A stretch of DNA of 64,000 nt from Nostoc sp. NMS2 (GTDB lineage Bacteria; Cyanobacteriota; Cyanobacteriia; Cyanobacteriales; Nostocaceae), in NCBI RefSeq assembly GCF_017115105.1, contig NZ_JABXKH010000144.1, forward strand, positions 1-64,000. Reading direction: 5' to 3'. Shown here piece after piece: positions 46,241-54,784 of this stretch. The notes below the pieces were generated by a model, which ran no database searches, was not told the origin of the DNA, and worked only from the letters and a program-made list of their open reading frames with translations. The position numbers and the translations under genes are program-made. Every line of letters begins with the position of its first letter. Position 1 is the first letter of the stretch.

Positions 46241-47860
46241 ATGACTACAGCACAACAAGCAGAAGTTAAAGGTCAGCAAACACGTACTGTAGCAGAGTTA
46301 GTGGACTATATCCAAGCTCTCACCATTGAAATTCAAGAATTGTATTGTTTAGATGAGATACCTTGGGTTTTGGGTGTGTCTTGGGGAAAAGATTCTAGTA
46401 CAGTATTGCAGCTTGTATGGAATGCGATCGCGGCTCTTCCTCCAGAAAAAAGAACTAAAACGGTCTATGTAATTACAACAGATACGAAGGTAGAAAATCC
46501 TATAGTGTCTGCTTGGGTTCGCAAATCCTTGCAAAATCTCAAGGTAGCTGCTAAGAAACAGGGGATGCCAATTGATCCACATCTACTACAACCAGTAATT
46601 GAAGACACATTTTGGGTAAATCTTATTGGTAAGGGATATCCAGCACCTCGTAACCAGTTTCGCTGGTGTACACCACGTTTAAAAATTAATCCTGCTAATC
46701 AATTCATCCGTGAAATAGTTAGAGCTAACGGTGAAACAATTCTTGTATTGGGTACTCGCAAAGCAGAAAGCTCTAAACGTGCTGCCACAATGAAAAAGCA
46801 TCAAGTTGATCGAGTACGCGATCGCCTGAGTCCTAATGCCAGCCTACCCAACTCCTTAATCTATACCCCTATTGAAGATTGGAGTAATAACGATGTCTGG
46901 ATATACCTGAATCAGTGGGATAATCCTTGGGGACAAAGCAATAAAGAATTATTTACTATGTATCGAGGTGCAACAGCCGATAATGAATGTCCACTAGTTG
47001 TTGATACTTCTACTCCTAGCTGTGGTGATTCCCGATTTGGCTGCTGGGTTTGCACACTAGTGAGTAAGGATAGATCAATGGAGGCAATGATCCAAAATGA
47101 TGAAGAAAAAGAATGGATGCAGCCATTATTAGATATCCGTAACGAACTAGATATTAAAGATGATCGAGATAAAAGAGATTTTAGAAGAATTTGGGGTGAA
47201 GTCCAACTTTTTGAGCGTAATAAAGATGGGGAAATATCTGTTGAACCAATACCTGGTCCCTATACAAAATATTGGCGGGAACATTGGCTTAGACGACTAT
47301 TAGAAGCGCAAACAAAAACCCGTCAGACAGCGCCAGAAAATGTGCGCGACATCACCCTAATAACTCTCGAAGAAATGAGTGAAATCCGCCGCATTTGGCT
47401 AGAAGATAAACACGAATTTGATGATAGTTTACCCCGGATTTATCAAGAAGTGACAGGCGAAGAATTTCAAGACCCCCGTCCTGGTGCTGACTATAGCCTA
47501 CTAGGCCGTGATGAATGGATAGTATTAGAAGAAATCTGTGAAGGTGACGCGATGCACTTAGAACTAATGGCGAAATTGTTAGATACAGAACGCCAGTATC
47601 GCAAAAAGACTCGTCGCGTGGGAATATACGAAACCCTAGAAAAATGCTTTAATACGAGTTCCCGTTCCCCAGAAGATGCGATTAAAAATGCTCGTTTGAA
47701 ACGCGAATTAAGCGAAGCAGTTAGTCAAGGTGATATTGCAAAAGTCAAGCAGATGACTTTGGGTGATGTTGCAGCAATCAATGAGGTAGATAAAGGTGAA
47801 AGTGATGAACAGGTAACTTGGGCAAGTATGAAATTTAAAAAGATAAATTCGGAAGAATAA
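46241..47860 (+). CDS. dndC: DNA phosphorothioation sulfurtransferase DndC
   Basis: This 539-residue protein is of the PAPS-reductase/ATP-sulfurylase fold. The PP-loop is LGVSWGKDSSTVLQL near residue 44, and FRWCTPRLKINP near 141. The Cys cluster SCGDSRFGCWVCTLVSKDRS near 262 fits the 4Fe-4S ligands of DndC. It activates the DNA backbone for sulfur insertion with DndDE. The sulfur donor DndA is not in the window; a household cysteine desulfurase probably serves. An IS element follows directly after the stop. Confidence 0.93.
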   Translation: MTTAQQAEVKGQQTRTVAELVDYIQALTIEIQELYCLDEIPWVLGVSWGKDSSTVLQLVWNAIAALPPEKRTKTVYVITTDTKVENPIVSAWVRKSLQNLKVAAKKQGMPIDPHLLQPVIEDTFWVNLIGKGYPAPRNQFRWCTPRLKINPANQFIREIVRANGETILVLGTRKAESSKRAATMKKHQVDRVRDRLSPNASLPNSLIYTPIEDWSNNDVWIYLNQWDNPWGQSNKELFTMYRGATADNECPLVVDTSTPSCGDSRFGCWVCTLVSKDRSMEAMIQNDEEKEWMQPLLDIRNELDIKDDRDKRDFRRIWGEVQLFERNKDGEISVEPIPGPYTKYWREHWLRRLLEAQTKTRQTAPENVRDITLITLEEMSEIRRIWLEDKHEFDDSLPRIYQEVTGEEFQDPRPGADYSLLGRDEWIVLEEICEGDAMHLELMAKLLDTERQYRKKTRRVGIYETLEKCFNTSSRSPEDAIKNARLKRELSEAVSQGDIAKVKQMTLGDVAAINEVDKGESDEQVTWASMKFKKINSEE

Positions 47861-47862
47861 GA

Positions 47863-48522
47863 ATAATAGAATACCGGGCAAATGGAAATCGCGGCTACAC
47901 AGACGAAACCCACCTCCGTGGGTTGAAGAAAATGAGAGCAAGTTTTACACAATTATTCAATAATAGAATACCGGACGATTGGAAATTGCGGCTACACAGA
48001 CGAAACCCACCTTCGTGGGTTGAAGAGAAATGAGAGCAAGTTTTACACAATTGTACGTGCATTATGTTTGGGCAACCTGGGATAGATTGCCCATAATTAC
48101 GCCTGATATTCAAAAGGAAGTTTACGGAGCAATTATTCGGGAATCTGAACAGTTAAATTGTACCGTAATTGCGATTGGTGGTATTGAAGATCATGCCCAT
48201 CTGCTAACGGGTTTTCCGCCAACCATCAGTATCTCTGAATTGGTTAAACAAATTAAGGGAAGTTCTTCCCATTTCATCACCCACGAAATCAAGCCAGGTG
48301 AGTTTTTTAAATGGCAAGGTAGCTATGGAGCTTTTACAGTTAGTCATGATGCCATTGATAATATAGCCAATTACATCAGAAACCAAGCTACCCACCATAG
48401 CCAAAAATCAATCATTCCCACCTGGGAACTAACTCCCAAATAACCCAAGAACTATGAATTTAATTAGTCCGCGAAGGCGGACTTTGCCTGTGTAGCCGCG
48501 AATTCTGTTCGCCCGGTATTTC
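47863..48522 (+). mobile_element. IS200/REP-type insertion element with duplicated left end
   Basis: The left end (ATACCGGGCAAATGG, then AATCGCGGCTACACAGACG) and the right end (GTAGCCGCGAATTCTG, then CGCCCGGTAT) are imperfect inverted copies. Hairpins AACCCACC/GGTGGGTT-like and GTCCGC/GCGGAC lie inside. A 95-base left segment is present twice (about 47862-47956 and 47960-48054), each with the first codons of the transposase. It separates dndC from dndD. Exact ends are uncertain. Confidence 0.7.
48030..48443 (+). CDS. tnpA: IS200/RAYT-type Y1 transposase
   Basis: This 137-residue HUH single-strand transposase has the His-x-His pair in GGIEDHAHLLTGFP near residue 53 and the nucleophile Tyr in NIANYIRNQATHH near 112. 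It copies or moves its element through single-stranded DNA. Its flanks carry short REP-like hairpins, so it may be a REP-associated (RAYT) type. The start is ATG 48030; a second ATG with the same first eight codons lies 98 bases upstream in the duplicated end. No TnpB is linked. Confidence 0.88.
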   Translation: MRASFTQLYVHYVWATWDRLPIITPDIQKEVYGAIIRESEQLNCTVIAIGGIEDHAHLLTGFPPTISISELVKQIKGSSSHFITHEIKPGEFFKWQGSYGAFTVSHDAIDNIANYIRNQATHHSQKSIIPTWELTPK

Positions 48523-48550
48523 TTTTCCCGATATTTAATAATCTCCAACG

Positions 48551-50536
48551 ATGATATTTCTTGAACTCGTATTACAAAACTTTGGCCCCTACAGTGGGAG
48601 ACAAGTAATCAATCTTAACCCAAAAATTGATGAGGAAAACTCACACCCAATTATCCTCTTAGGTGGGATGAATGGCGGCGGAAAAACCACCCTTATGGAT
48701 GCCATTCGTCTCGCTCTTTATGGCGCTCGTGCCCAATGTTCTACCCGTGGTAATTTAAGTTATAGCGATTTTCTCAACCAATGTGTTAACAACAAAATAG
48801 ATCCAGTTGCAGACACCCGGATTGAATTACTTTTTGAACATATTGAAAACGATAAACCAATAAAATACCGTGTTGTTCGTAGTTGGACAAAAAATCCTAA
48901 AGACGGTAAAGATACATTAGGTATTTTAGGTGACAGTGATACATGGCCTGATGCTTTAGTTAATATCTGGGATGAATATATTGAAAATCTCCTACCATTA
49001 GGTATTTCTAATTTATTTCTCTTTGATGGTGAACAGGTTAAAGAACTCGCAGAACAGGAAACACCACCACCAGTTGTAGTAGATGCAATTCGCGGACTTT
49101 TAGGACTAGAATTAGCAGACCGTTTAGCAGTTGATTTAGATATCTTAGTTAACCGTAAACTTAAAGAAGTTGGTAATAGTAAAGATTTAGCAAATATAGA
49201 AGAAATTGAAACTAAATTAACCCAACAGCAAGAAGATTATCAAACAACAGGAGAGAAATTAGAAACTCTTAAAAATCAGGTAGAAGAATTAGAACAAAAG
49301 CAGCAAGAAGCCTTTGATAAATTTATTTATGAAGGTGGCAAAATTGCAGCAGAACGCAATCAGCTAGAACTACAACAGGATACAAAAACTGCGGAAATTG
49401 AACAAGTACGCCAGTCAATGTGTGAATTGGCGGCTGATGTTTTACCTCTAGCATTAATTCCCAATCTGCTGAGTCAGGCGCAAGCACAGGGAGAAAAGGA
49501 ATTTCGCCATCAACAGGTACAAATTTCTAAAGATTTGTTAATTGAACGAGATCAGCGCTTACTCACTTGGTTAAATCAAGGAGAAATTTCTCCGATAGAA
49601 GTTGAAAAAATCCAATCATTTTTAATCCAAGATGTCGATAGTTTATATGCAAAGACTATCCAGACAGAAGCACCTTGGCTATTAGCTGATGATGAAACTT
49701 TAAGTCAGCTAGATAATCTCATATATCACTTACAAAATTCTAAACTTTCTGCAAAAGAGAAATTAGCTATTCTTAAAAATAAAGAAGAAGAAATTCATAC
49801 TTTAGAAAGACAGGTGCAAACAGCAGCAGCACCAGAAGATTATACAAAGCTGCGTCAAGCACTTGAATCGGCACAAAATCAAGTTGTTGAAGCTAAAGCA
49901 AATTATGAAACAATCCGCCGCCGTTTAGCTGAATTAGAAACTATTGTTGCCAAGTCAAAGAGAGAATTAAGTGATTATACTGTAGAAAATATTAAACATA
50001 AAAATAGCGAACATATTATTACGTCAGCAGTTAAAGTTCAAAACACACTCAAGATTTTTCGTGAAAAATTAACTCTGCGGAAACTCAATAAATTAGAAGA
50101 GGAAGTTAAAAATTGCTTCCTTTATCTCTTGCACAAATCAGACTTAGTGCATCGCATCACTATTGATACTAAGACTTTCAGCCTTTTGCTTTACGATTTA
50201 AATGGTAAACCTGTTCCTAAACATCGCCTCTCGGCTGGGGAAAAACAACTACTGGCGATCGCCTTTCTCTGGGGTTTAGCCAAAGTCTCCGGCCACCGCC
50301 TACCAGTAGCCATCGATACGCCATTAGGTAGACTAGACTCCTCCCACCGCAGTAACTTAGTCGAACGTTACTTCCCATCGGCTAGCCACCAAGTAATTTT
50401 GTTATCTACGGATACTGAGATTGGAAAGAAAGAAGTCGAAACACTGCGAGAAAATGAAGCGATCGCCCGCGAATACCTGCTCAAATACGACTCCTTCACC
50501 CGCCAAACAACTATCCAACCAGGATACTTTTGGTAA
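48551..50536 (+). CDS. dndD: DNA phosphorothioation ATPase DndD
   Basis: This 661-residue SMC/SbcC-like ATPase has Walker A LGGMNGGGKTTLMDAIRLAL near residue 38 and LFLFDGEQVKELAEQ near 157. Coiled-coil segments span about 210-510. The signature HRLSAGEKQLLAIAF is near 558 and Walker B LPVAIDTPLGRLDSSHR near 583. In the Dnd complex it is thought to nick or open DNA for sulfur insertion. It lies 28 bases past the IS element after dndC, so the operon may be interrupted. Confidence 0.92.
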   Translation: MIFLELVLQNFGPYSGRQVINLNPKIDEENSHPIILLGGMNGGGKTTLMDAIRLALYGARAQCSTRGNLSYSDFLNQCVNNKIDPVADTRIELLFEHIENDKPIKYRVVRSWTKNPKDGKDTLGILGDSDTWPDALVNIWDEYIENLLPLGISNLFLFDGEQVKELAEQETPPPVVVDAIRGLLGLELADRLAVDLDILVNRKLKEVGNSKDLANIEEIETKLTQQQEDYQTTGEKLETLKNQVEELEQKQQEAFDKFIYEGGKIAAERNQLELQQDTKTAEIEQVRQSMCELAADVLPLALIPNLLSQAQAQGEKEFRHQQVQISKDLLIERDQRLLTWLNQGEISPIEVEKIQSFLIQDVDSLYAKTIQTEAPWLLADDETLSQLDNLIYHLQNSKLSAKEKLAILKNKEEEIHTLERQVQTAAAPEDYTKLRQALESAQNQVVEAKANYETIRRRLAELETIVAKSKRELSDYTVENIKHKNSEHIITSAVKVQNTLKIFREKLTLRKLNKLEEEVKNCFLYLLHKSDLVHRITIDTKTFSLLLYDLNGKPVPKHRLSAGEKQLLAIAFLWGLAKVSGHRLPVAIDTPLGRLDSSHRSNLVERYFPSASHQVILLSTDTEIGKKEVETLRENEAIAREYLLKYDSFTRQTTIQPGYFW

Positions 50537-50611
50537 TTCGTAATTCGTAATAGAGCCTCCGGCACGCTACGCGGTTTTCATGCCCAAAGGGCTGTACGTA
50601 ATTCGTAATTA
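50534..50611. repeat. ATTCGTA heptamers and a Nostoc-type repeat between dndD and the 4HB gene
   Basis: GGTAATTCGTAATTCGTAAT and later GTACGTAATTCGTAATTATT flank a GCCTCCGGCACGCTACGCGG segment. The first copy starts right at the dndD stop. Part of the LTRR family. Confidence 0.75.
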
Positions 50612-50965
50612 TTTAGCTTTGAGTCTTTTGGTGGAGGTGACTAGAATTTTTCCAATTTCGTTGGCTTCTTGGAGGAGTAGTTGAAATTTGTGTCTATTCA
50701 CTAGTTCGGATTCAATTAATATTTCCAACCAGTATTGTGTTTCTCTTGCTTCTTTCAAAGCAATTTCTAATTTATTGATAAAATCTTTATTAGATTGGGC
50801 AGACTGGGCTTCTCGAACATTTGCACCAATCGAAGTACCAGAACGAAGTAATTGTTTAGAGAGAATTCGAGAAACTCCGGGTTTTTCATCTAAAAAACAG
50901 CAAGCCTTAACAATTCTAATTGCAAAATTTTTTGTCCGGTCAGTAATACTACTATGATTAACCAT
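50609..50965 (-). CDS. Four-helix-bundle (S23/IVP-type) protein
   Basis: This 118-residue protein belongs to the small four-helix-bundle family first found in 23S rRNA intervening sequences. Typical parts are SKQLLRSGTSIGANVREAQS near residue 36, DFINKLEIALKEARETQYWL near 63 and the final EANEIGKILVTSTKRLKAK. The biological role of the family is unclear. It is on the strand opposite to dndD and dndE and sits between them with heptamer repeats on both sides, so it looks inserted. Confidence 0.85.
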   Translation of the reverse strand: MVNHSSITDRTKNFAIRIVKACCFLDEKPGVSRILSKQLLRSGTSIGANVREAQSAQSNKDFINKLEIALKEARETQYWLEILIESELVNRHKFQLLLQEANEIGKILVTSTKRLKAK

Positions 50966-51035
50966 ATTTTTGTCTTAAATCATAATATCTATCTTTCCCA
51001 CATCTAAAATAAAAACTAGAATCTCAGCCAAAATC

Positions 51036-51069
51036 AATTACGAATTACGAATTACGAATTACGAATTAT
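51036..51069. repeat. TTACGAA heptamer array just upstream of dndE
   Basis: AATTACGAATTACGAATTACG continues for about four and a half units and ends two bases before the dndE ATG. It occupies the place of the ribosome binding site; no Shine-Dalgarno sequence is visible. Confidence 0.8.
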
Positions 51070-51070
51070 C

Positions 51071-51457
51071 ATGGAATCCCCAATCGAAAGAATTAAACTT
51101 TCCCAAACAGCCAAAGACCAACTTACCAAACTTAAGCGCAGCACCAAAATCGACCAGTGGAATATTCTATGTCGTTGGGCGTTTTGTCGCTCCCTCGCAG
51201 AAGCAACCACACCTTCCCCCGTCCCAATTCCCCAAGATAGCAATGTCGAGATGACTTGGCGCGTCTTTGGCGGCGAAATGTCTGATATACTCCTCCTCGC
51301 CCTCAAGCAACGCTGTCACAATGACGGTTATCCCACCGACAAAGAAACTCTCGCCACCCAATTCCGCTTACATTTGCATCGCGGTATTGGTTACTTAGCA
51401 GGCGATCCAAATATCAAGAAAATTGAAGATTTAATTGAACTAGCCGTTAAACCTTGA
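51071..51457 (+). CDS. dndE: DNA phosphorothioation protein DndE
   Basis: This 128-residue protein matches DndE. It starts ESPIERIKLSQTAKDQLTKL and has NILCRWAFCRSLAEATTPSP, WRVFGGEMSDILLLALKQRC and the C-terminal FRLHLHRGIGYLAGDPNIKK. DndE is a small tetrameric protein that binds nicked DNA in the sulfur-insertion complex. It is separated from dndD by an opposite-strand gene and directly preceded by a heptamer array, so its translation start region is unusual. The methyltransferase gene follows. Confidence 0.9.
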   Translation: MESPIERIKLSQTAKDQLTKLKRSTKIDQWNILCRWAFCRSLAEATTPSPVPIPQDSNVEMTWRVFGGEMSDILLLALKQRCHNDGYPTDKETLATQFRLHLHRGIGYLAGDPNIKKIEDLIELAVKP

Positions 51458-51481
51458 AAGAATATTAGCTTCTAGGTGTCT

Positions 51482-51516
51482 TAATTACGAATTACGAATT
51501 ACGAATTACGAATTAA
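51482..51516. repeat. TTACGAA heptamer array upstream of the methyltransferase
   Basis: AATTACGAATTACGAATTACG with about four units ends four bases before the ATG at 51521. It mirrors the array before dndE. No Shine-Dalgarno sequence is seen. Confidence 0.8.
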
Positions 51517-51520
51517 TATT

Positions 51521-52978
51521 ATGCCTGAAGCGCTAGAAATCGAGCGTCATCGAGCTGCGATCGCACGCACTGACATCTCTCGCCCTGTACGATTGGCTAT
51601 AGAAGGGTCAATCCTGAATCCAGACACCACTTTTTTTGACTACGGTTGCGGCTATGGTGGTGATGTCCAGCGAGTAAAAAACTTAGGTTACACCAGTGCA
51701 GGCTGGGACCCTTACTACTATCCCGATGTCCCACGCACCGCCGCCGATGTGGTTAATTTGGGTTATGTCCTCAACGTCATCGAAGATCCAGAAGAACGCC
51801 GTCAAAGCCTTACCCAAGCTTGGAAACTCACCGGGAAAGTTTTAATTGTCGCGGCTCAAATACTCATTAACGCACCCAGTAAAACCCAACTTGCTTACAA
51901 TGATGGCATTGTGACGCGCCGCAATACTTTTCAGAAATATTACGAACAACAAGAACTCAAAACTTATATTGATGAAGTTCTAAATGTCGATGCAGTACCG
52001 ATCGCACTAGGCGTATACTTTGTTTTTCGAGATGAAGCTGAAAAAGAAAGCTACAAGGCTATCCGCTTCTTTTCTACCACCTCTACACCCAGAGTCCGCA
52101 TCCCCGTTAAGCGGTTTGAAGACTATCAAGAACAGCTGCAACCACTCATGGCTTTTTTTACCAAGCGCGGTAGATTACCCGTGAAAGGCGAATTGGAAAA
52201 TGAACAGGAATTACTGAGCGAATTTGGTAACTTCCGCCGTGCCTTTGGTGTAGTTTTGCAAGCTACCGATGAGGCTGAATGGGATGCGATCGCTTATCGT
52301 CGTTCTCTAGATATCCAAGTTTATCTCGCCCTGACTCACTTTGAGCAACGCCCTGCATGGCAAAAGCTAGCCCCAGAAATGCGTCACGATATCAAAGCCT
52401 TTTTTAGTAGCTACGAGGAAGCGTGCCTTGTAGCCGACCAAAAACTTTTCAGCTTAGGGAAACCTGGGGTGATTAAAACTGCTTGCGAAAAAAGCAAAAT
52501 TGGTAAACATACGCGCGGTGTCCTTTACGTCCATGTTTCGGCATTAGCAGCACTTAACCCCATACTACGAATTTGTGAAGGTTGCGCTAGCCGCACCATT
52601 GGGCGTGTTGATGAAGCCACATTAATTAAATATCACACTGATAAGCCGCAAATATCCTATCTGTCTTATCCCGAATTCGACACTGATCCCCATCCGGCGT
52701 TAAAAGCCAGCATCGGGATTGATTTAAAAACCCTATTTGTCACTCACCGAGACTACGAAACTAGGGCAAATCCGCCGATTTTGCACCGTAAAGAAACATT
52801 TGTTACCAGCAACTACCCACGCTACGAAGAATTTGCTAAACTCACCCAACAAGAACAGGAATTAGGGCTGCTTAACCAAAAAAGCGACATTGGTACACGT
52901 GAAGGTTGGGAAAAATGCCTCGCCGCACACAGAGTAGAAATTAGGGGGCATCAGGTTTATCCAATTCAGAAAAGTTAA
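51521..52978 (+). CDS. Dnd-associated putative methyltransferase
   Basis: This 485-residue protein resembles the family described as DNA phosphorothioation-associated putative methyltransferase. The SAM-binding motif I is TFFDYGCGYGGDVQRVKNLG near residue 37. YVLNVIEDPEERRQSL gives motif-IV-like positions and VLIVAAQILIN motif V. The rest (SSYEEACLVADQKLFSLGKP) is family-specific. Target and role are unknown; it almost always lies near dnd genes. It ends the dnd gene run in this window. Confidence 0.82.
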   Translation: MPEALEIERHRAAIARTDISRPVRLAIEGSILNPDTTFFDYGCGYGGDVQRVKNLGYTSAGWDPYYYPDVPRTAADVVNLGYVLNVIEDPEERRQSLTQAWKLTGKVLIVAAQILINAPSKTQLAYNDGIVTRRNTFQKYYEQQELKTYIDEVLNVDAVPIALGVYFVFRDEAEKESYKAIRFFSTTSTPRVRIPVKRFEDYQEQLQPLMAFFTKRGRLPVKGELENEQELLSEFGNFRRAFGVVLQATDEAEWDAIAYRRSLDIQVYLALTHFEQRPAWQKLAPEMRHDIKAFFSSYEEACLVADQKLFSLGKPGVIKTACEKSKIGKHTRGVLYVHVSALAALNPILRICEGCASRTIGRVDEATLIKYHTDKPQISYLSYPEFDTDPHPALKASIGIDLKTLFVTHRDYETRANPPILHRKETFVTSNYPRYEEFAKLTQQEQELGLLNQKSDIGTREGWEKCLAAHRVEIRGHQVYPIQKS

Positions 52979-53079
52979 TAAAACGCTGACACTATAAGGT
53001 TATCCTGAATTTGTATTTAACCCAAGTAAATCTTGGTAGTTTGTTATGTTTGCGAAAAATCACACAGCAGCGATGGCAA

Positions 53080-53105
53080 GTTTCAATCCCTAATCGGGAT
53101 TAACT
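53080..53105. repeat. Single CRISPR-like repeat, AATCCC type
   Basis: GTTTCAATCCCTAATCGGGA then TTAACT has the hairpin layout of Nostoc CRISPR repeats (GTTTCAATCCC...GGGATT). Its complement-type relative lies at 56363-56386. Neither has neighbours at spacer distance, and no cas gene is seen. Confidence 0.5.
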
Positions 53106-53108
53106 CAC

Positions 53109-53256
53109 ATCTTGCACCTAGTCCTAGCGATTAGAAATCGCGGCTATACAAACGAAGTTCGCGCAGGCGGACTATACAGAAAATCAAGGGTTTGAAACCC
53201 GCGCAGGCGGGTAAAGCCTCGTGTAGCCGCGACTTCCAGTCGCCTAGTGCAAGATA
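53109..53256. mobile_element. Non-autonomous REP/MITE element related to the IS200 ends
   Basis: Inverted ends ATCTTGCAC...CTAG and CTAGTGCAAGAT enclose GAAATCGCGGCTATACAAACG at the left and GTGTAGCCGCGACTTCCAGTCG-type sequence at the right, clearly related to the IS200 ends at 47863-48522. Two hairpins (GTTCGCGCAGGCGGAC and ACCCGCGCAGGCGGGT) lie inside. It has no gene and could be moved by the transposase at 48030. Confidence 0.68.
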
Positions 53257-53491
53257 TTAGTTAATAGGAACTGCTGCCGCTCCGATAATTCAAACCTTTA
53301 TAGGTATTAGTACCGCAAGGCGGAATTCGTAATTCGTAATTCGTAATTCGTAATTACCTGTTCGCAAGGGTTTCGGACATTTCAAATGGTTAGTTCATTT
53401 CCGCCGTGGTGTACTAGTTACATGATATGCTTTTGCATTTCCTCGTTGGATTTTATTGAAATTTCCTCAGAAGAGGCAAAAAGTTGAGAAT

Positions 53492-54784
53492 ATGAGGAAC
53501 ATTAAATCGCTGCTGGGAGTTTTCGGTAGTCGCAAAATGGCGGCTTTATTATTCTTAGGTTTTTCATCGGGTTTACCGTTATTGTTAATCGGTAATACCT
53601 TAAAGGCTTGGATGACCGTAGAGAAGGTAGATTTAGCCGCTATTGGTTGGTTTAGCCTTGCTAGTTTGCCTTATTCCTTGAAGTTTCTGTGGTCGCCGTT
53701 GGTAGACAGGTTCACTTTACCAATTTTGGGACGACGACGAGGTTGGTTAATTTTGACGCAGATTGCTTTGATTGTAGCGATCGCAGTTATGGCTTTCCAA
53801 CAACCAAAACAAGCATTACAGCTACTAGCCATTAACGCCATAGTCATTGCTTTTATCAGTGCAACTCAAGATATTGCCGTTGATGCCTACCGCACTGACG
53901 TTTTAGAAAAATTAGAAATGGGGGCTGGTGCAGCCGTTTTTATCTTGGGTTATCGAATCGCCCTATTAGTCGCAGGTGCTTTAGCCTTGATCCTTGCTGA
54001 TAAACTTCCTTGGTCATCGGTTTACTTGTTTATGGCAGGGACGATGGTAATTGGTATTCTAGCCACCTTGTTCGCACCAGAACCCAAGGAAATTAGCCCT
54101 CCAGGTTCTCTAGCTGATGCTGTCATCTTGCCCTTTCGGGAATTTTTTCAGCGTCAAGGGATTATCAAAGCGATTCTAATGCTTGCATTCATTACCCTCT
54201 ACAAGCTAGGTGATGCGTTGTTGAGCAATATGACTACGCCTTTTTTGCTACAAACAGGTTTCACTAAAACCGACATTGGAGCAATTCAAGTTGGGATGGG
54301 GTTAATTGCTACGATTGTCGGCGCTTTAGCAGGTGGTTCGATTTTGAGTGCTATTGGCATCAATCGATCGCTTTGGGTTTTTGGTATTCTACAAGCAGTA
54401 AGTAATTTAGCTTACTTTTTCCTAGCATACATCGGTAAAAACTACCAAGCTATGGTACTTGCCATCAACGTAGAACAATTTTGTGGTGGATTGGGGACAG
54501 CAGCCTTTGTTGCCTTTTTGATGAGTCTTTGTAACCAGAGGTTTTCCGCAACCCAATATGCTTTGTTATCCAGCTTAATGGCTGTCAGCCGCGATATTCT
54601 GGCAGCCCCTGGAGGCGCGATCGCTCAAAGCACGGGTTGGCCTATATTTTTCTTAATTACCATCGCCGCCGCCGTACCAGGACTACTCCTATTACCAGTA
54701 TTTGCCCCCTGGAACCCTCAGCCAGTGGCAGTATCCAGACCAGGACTTGAGGATGAAGAAGAGGATATATGGGGAATCAAGTAG
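53492..54784 (+). CDS. AmpG-like MFS permease
   Basis: This is a protein of about 430 residues with twelve predicted membrane helices. LFLGFSSGLPLLLIGNTLKA, LPYSLKFLWSPLVDRFTLPI and LGRRRGWLILTQ match the AmpG muropeptide-permease family of the major facilitator superfamily. AmpG imports cell wall fragments in other bacteria; the substrate here is not shown. ATG 53492 is preferred to an in-frame TTG at 53456. Its end overlaps the next gene by 16 bases, so the two are coupled. Confidence 0.85.
   Translation: MRNIKSLLGVFGSRKMAALLFLGFSSGLPLLLIGNTLKAWMTVEKVDLAAIGWFSLASLPYSLKFLWSPLVDRFTLPILGRRRGWLILTQIALIVAIAVMAFQQPKQALQLLAINAIVIAFISATQDIAVDAYRTDVLEKLEMGAGAAVFILGYRIALLVAGALALILADKLPWSSVYLFMAGTMVIGILATLFAPEPKEISPPGSLADAVILPFREFFQRQGIIKAILMLAFITLYKLGDALLSNMTTPFLLQTGFTKTDIGAIQVGMGLIATIVGALAGGSILSAIGINRSLWVFGILQAVSNLAYFFLAYIGKNYQAMVLAINVEQFCGGLGTAAFVAFLMSLCNQRFSATQYALLSSLMAVSRDILAAPGGAIAQSTGWPIFFLITIAAAVPGLLLLPVFAPWNPQPVAVSRPGLEDEEEDIWGIK

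Larger units (their letters stand above)
52979..53491. other. Repeat-filled gap downstream of the dnd island
   Basis: No gene is supported in this 510-base gap. It contains a single CRISPR-like repeat (53080-53105), a REP/MITE-like element (53109-53256) and a heptamer array with ATTCGTA (53324-53356). This repeat cluster marks the right edge of the dnd island. Confidence 0.65.

Noticed and set aside
35616-53491. dptF, dptG, dptH or dndA homologues
   Set aside because: All frames in the island were read; none shows their motifs (for example PLP-dependent cysteine desulfurase).
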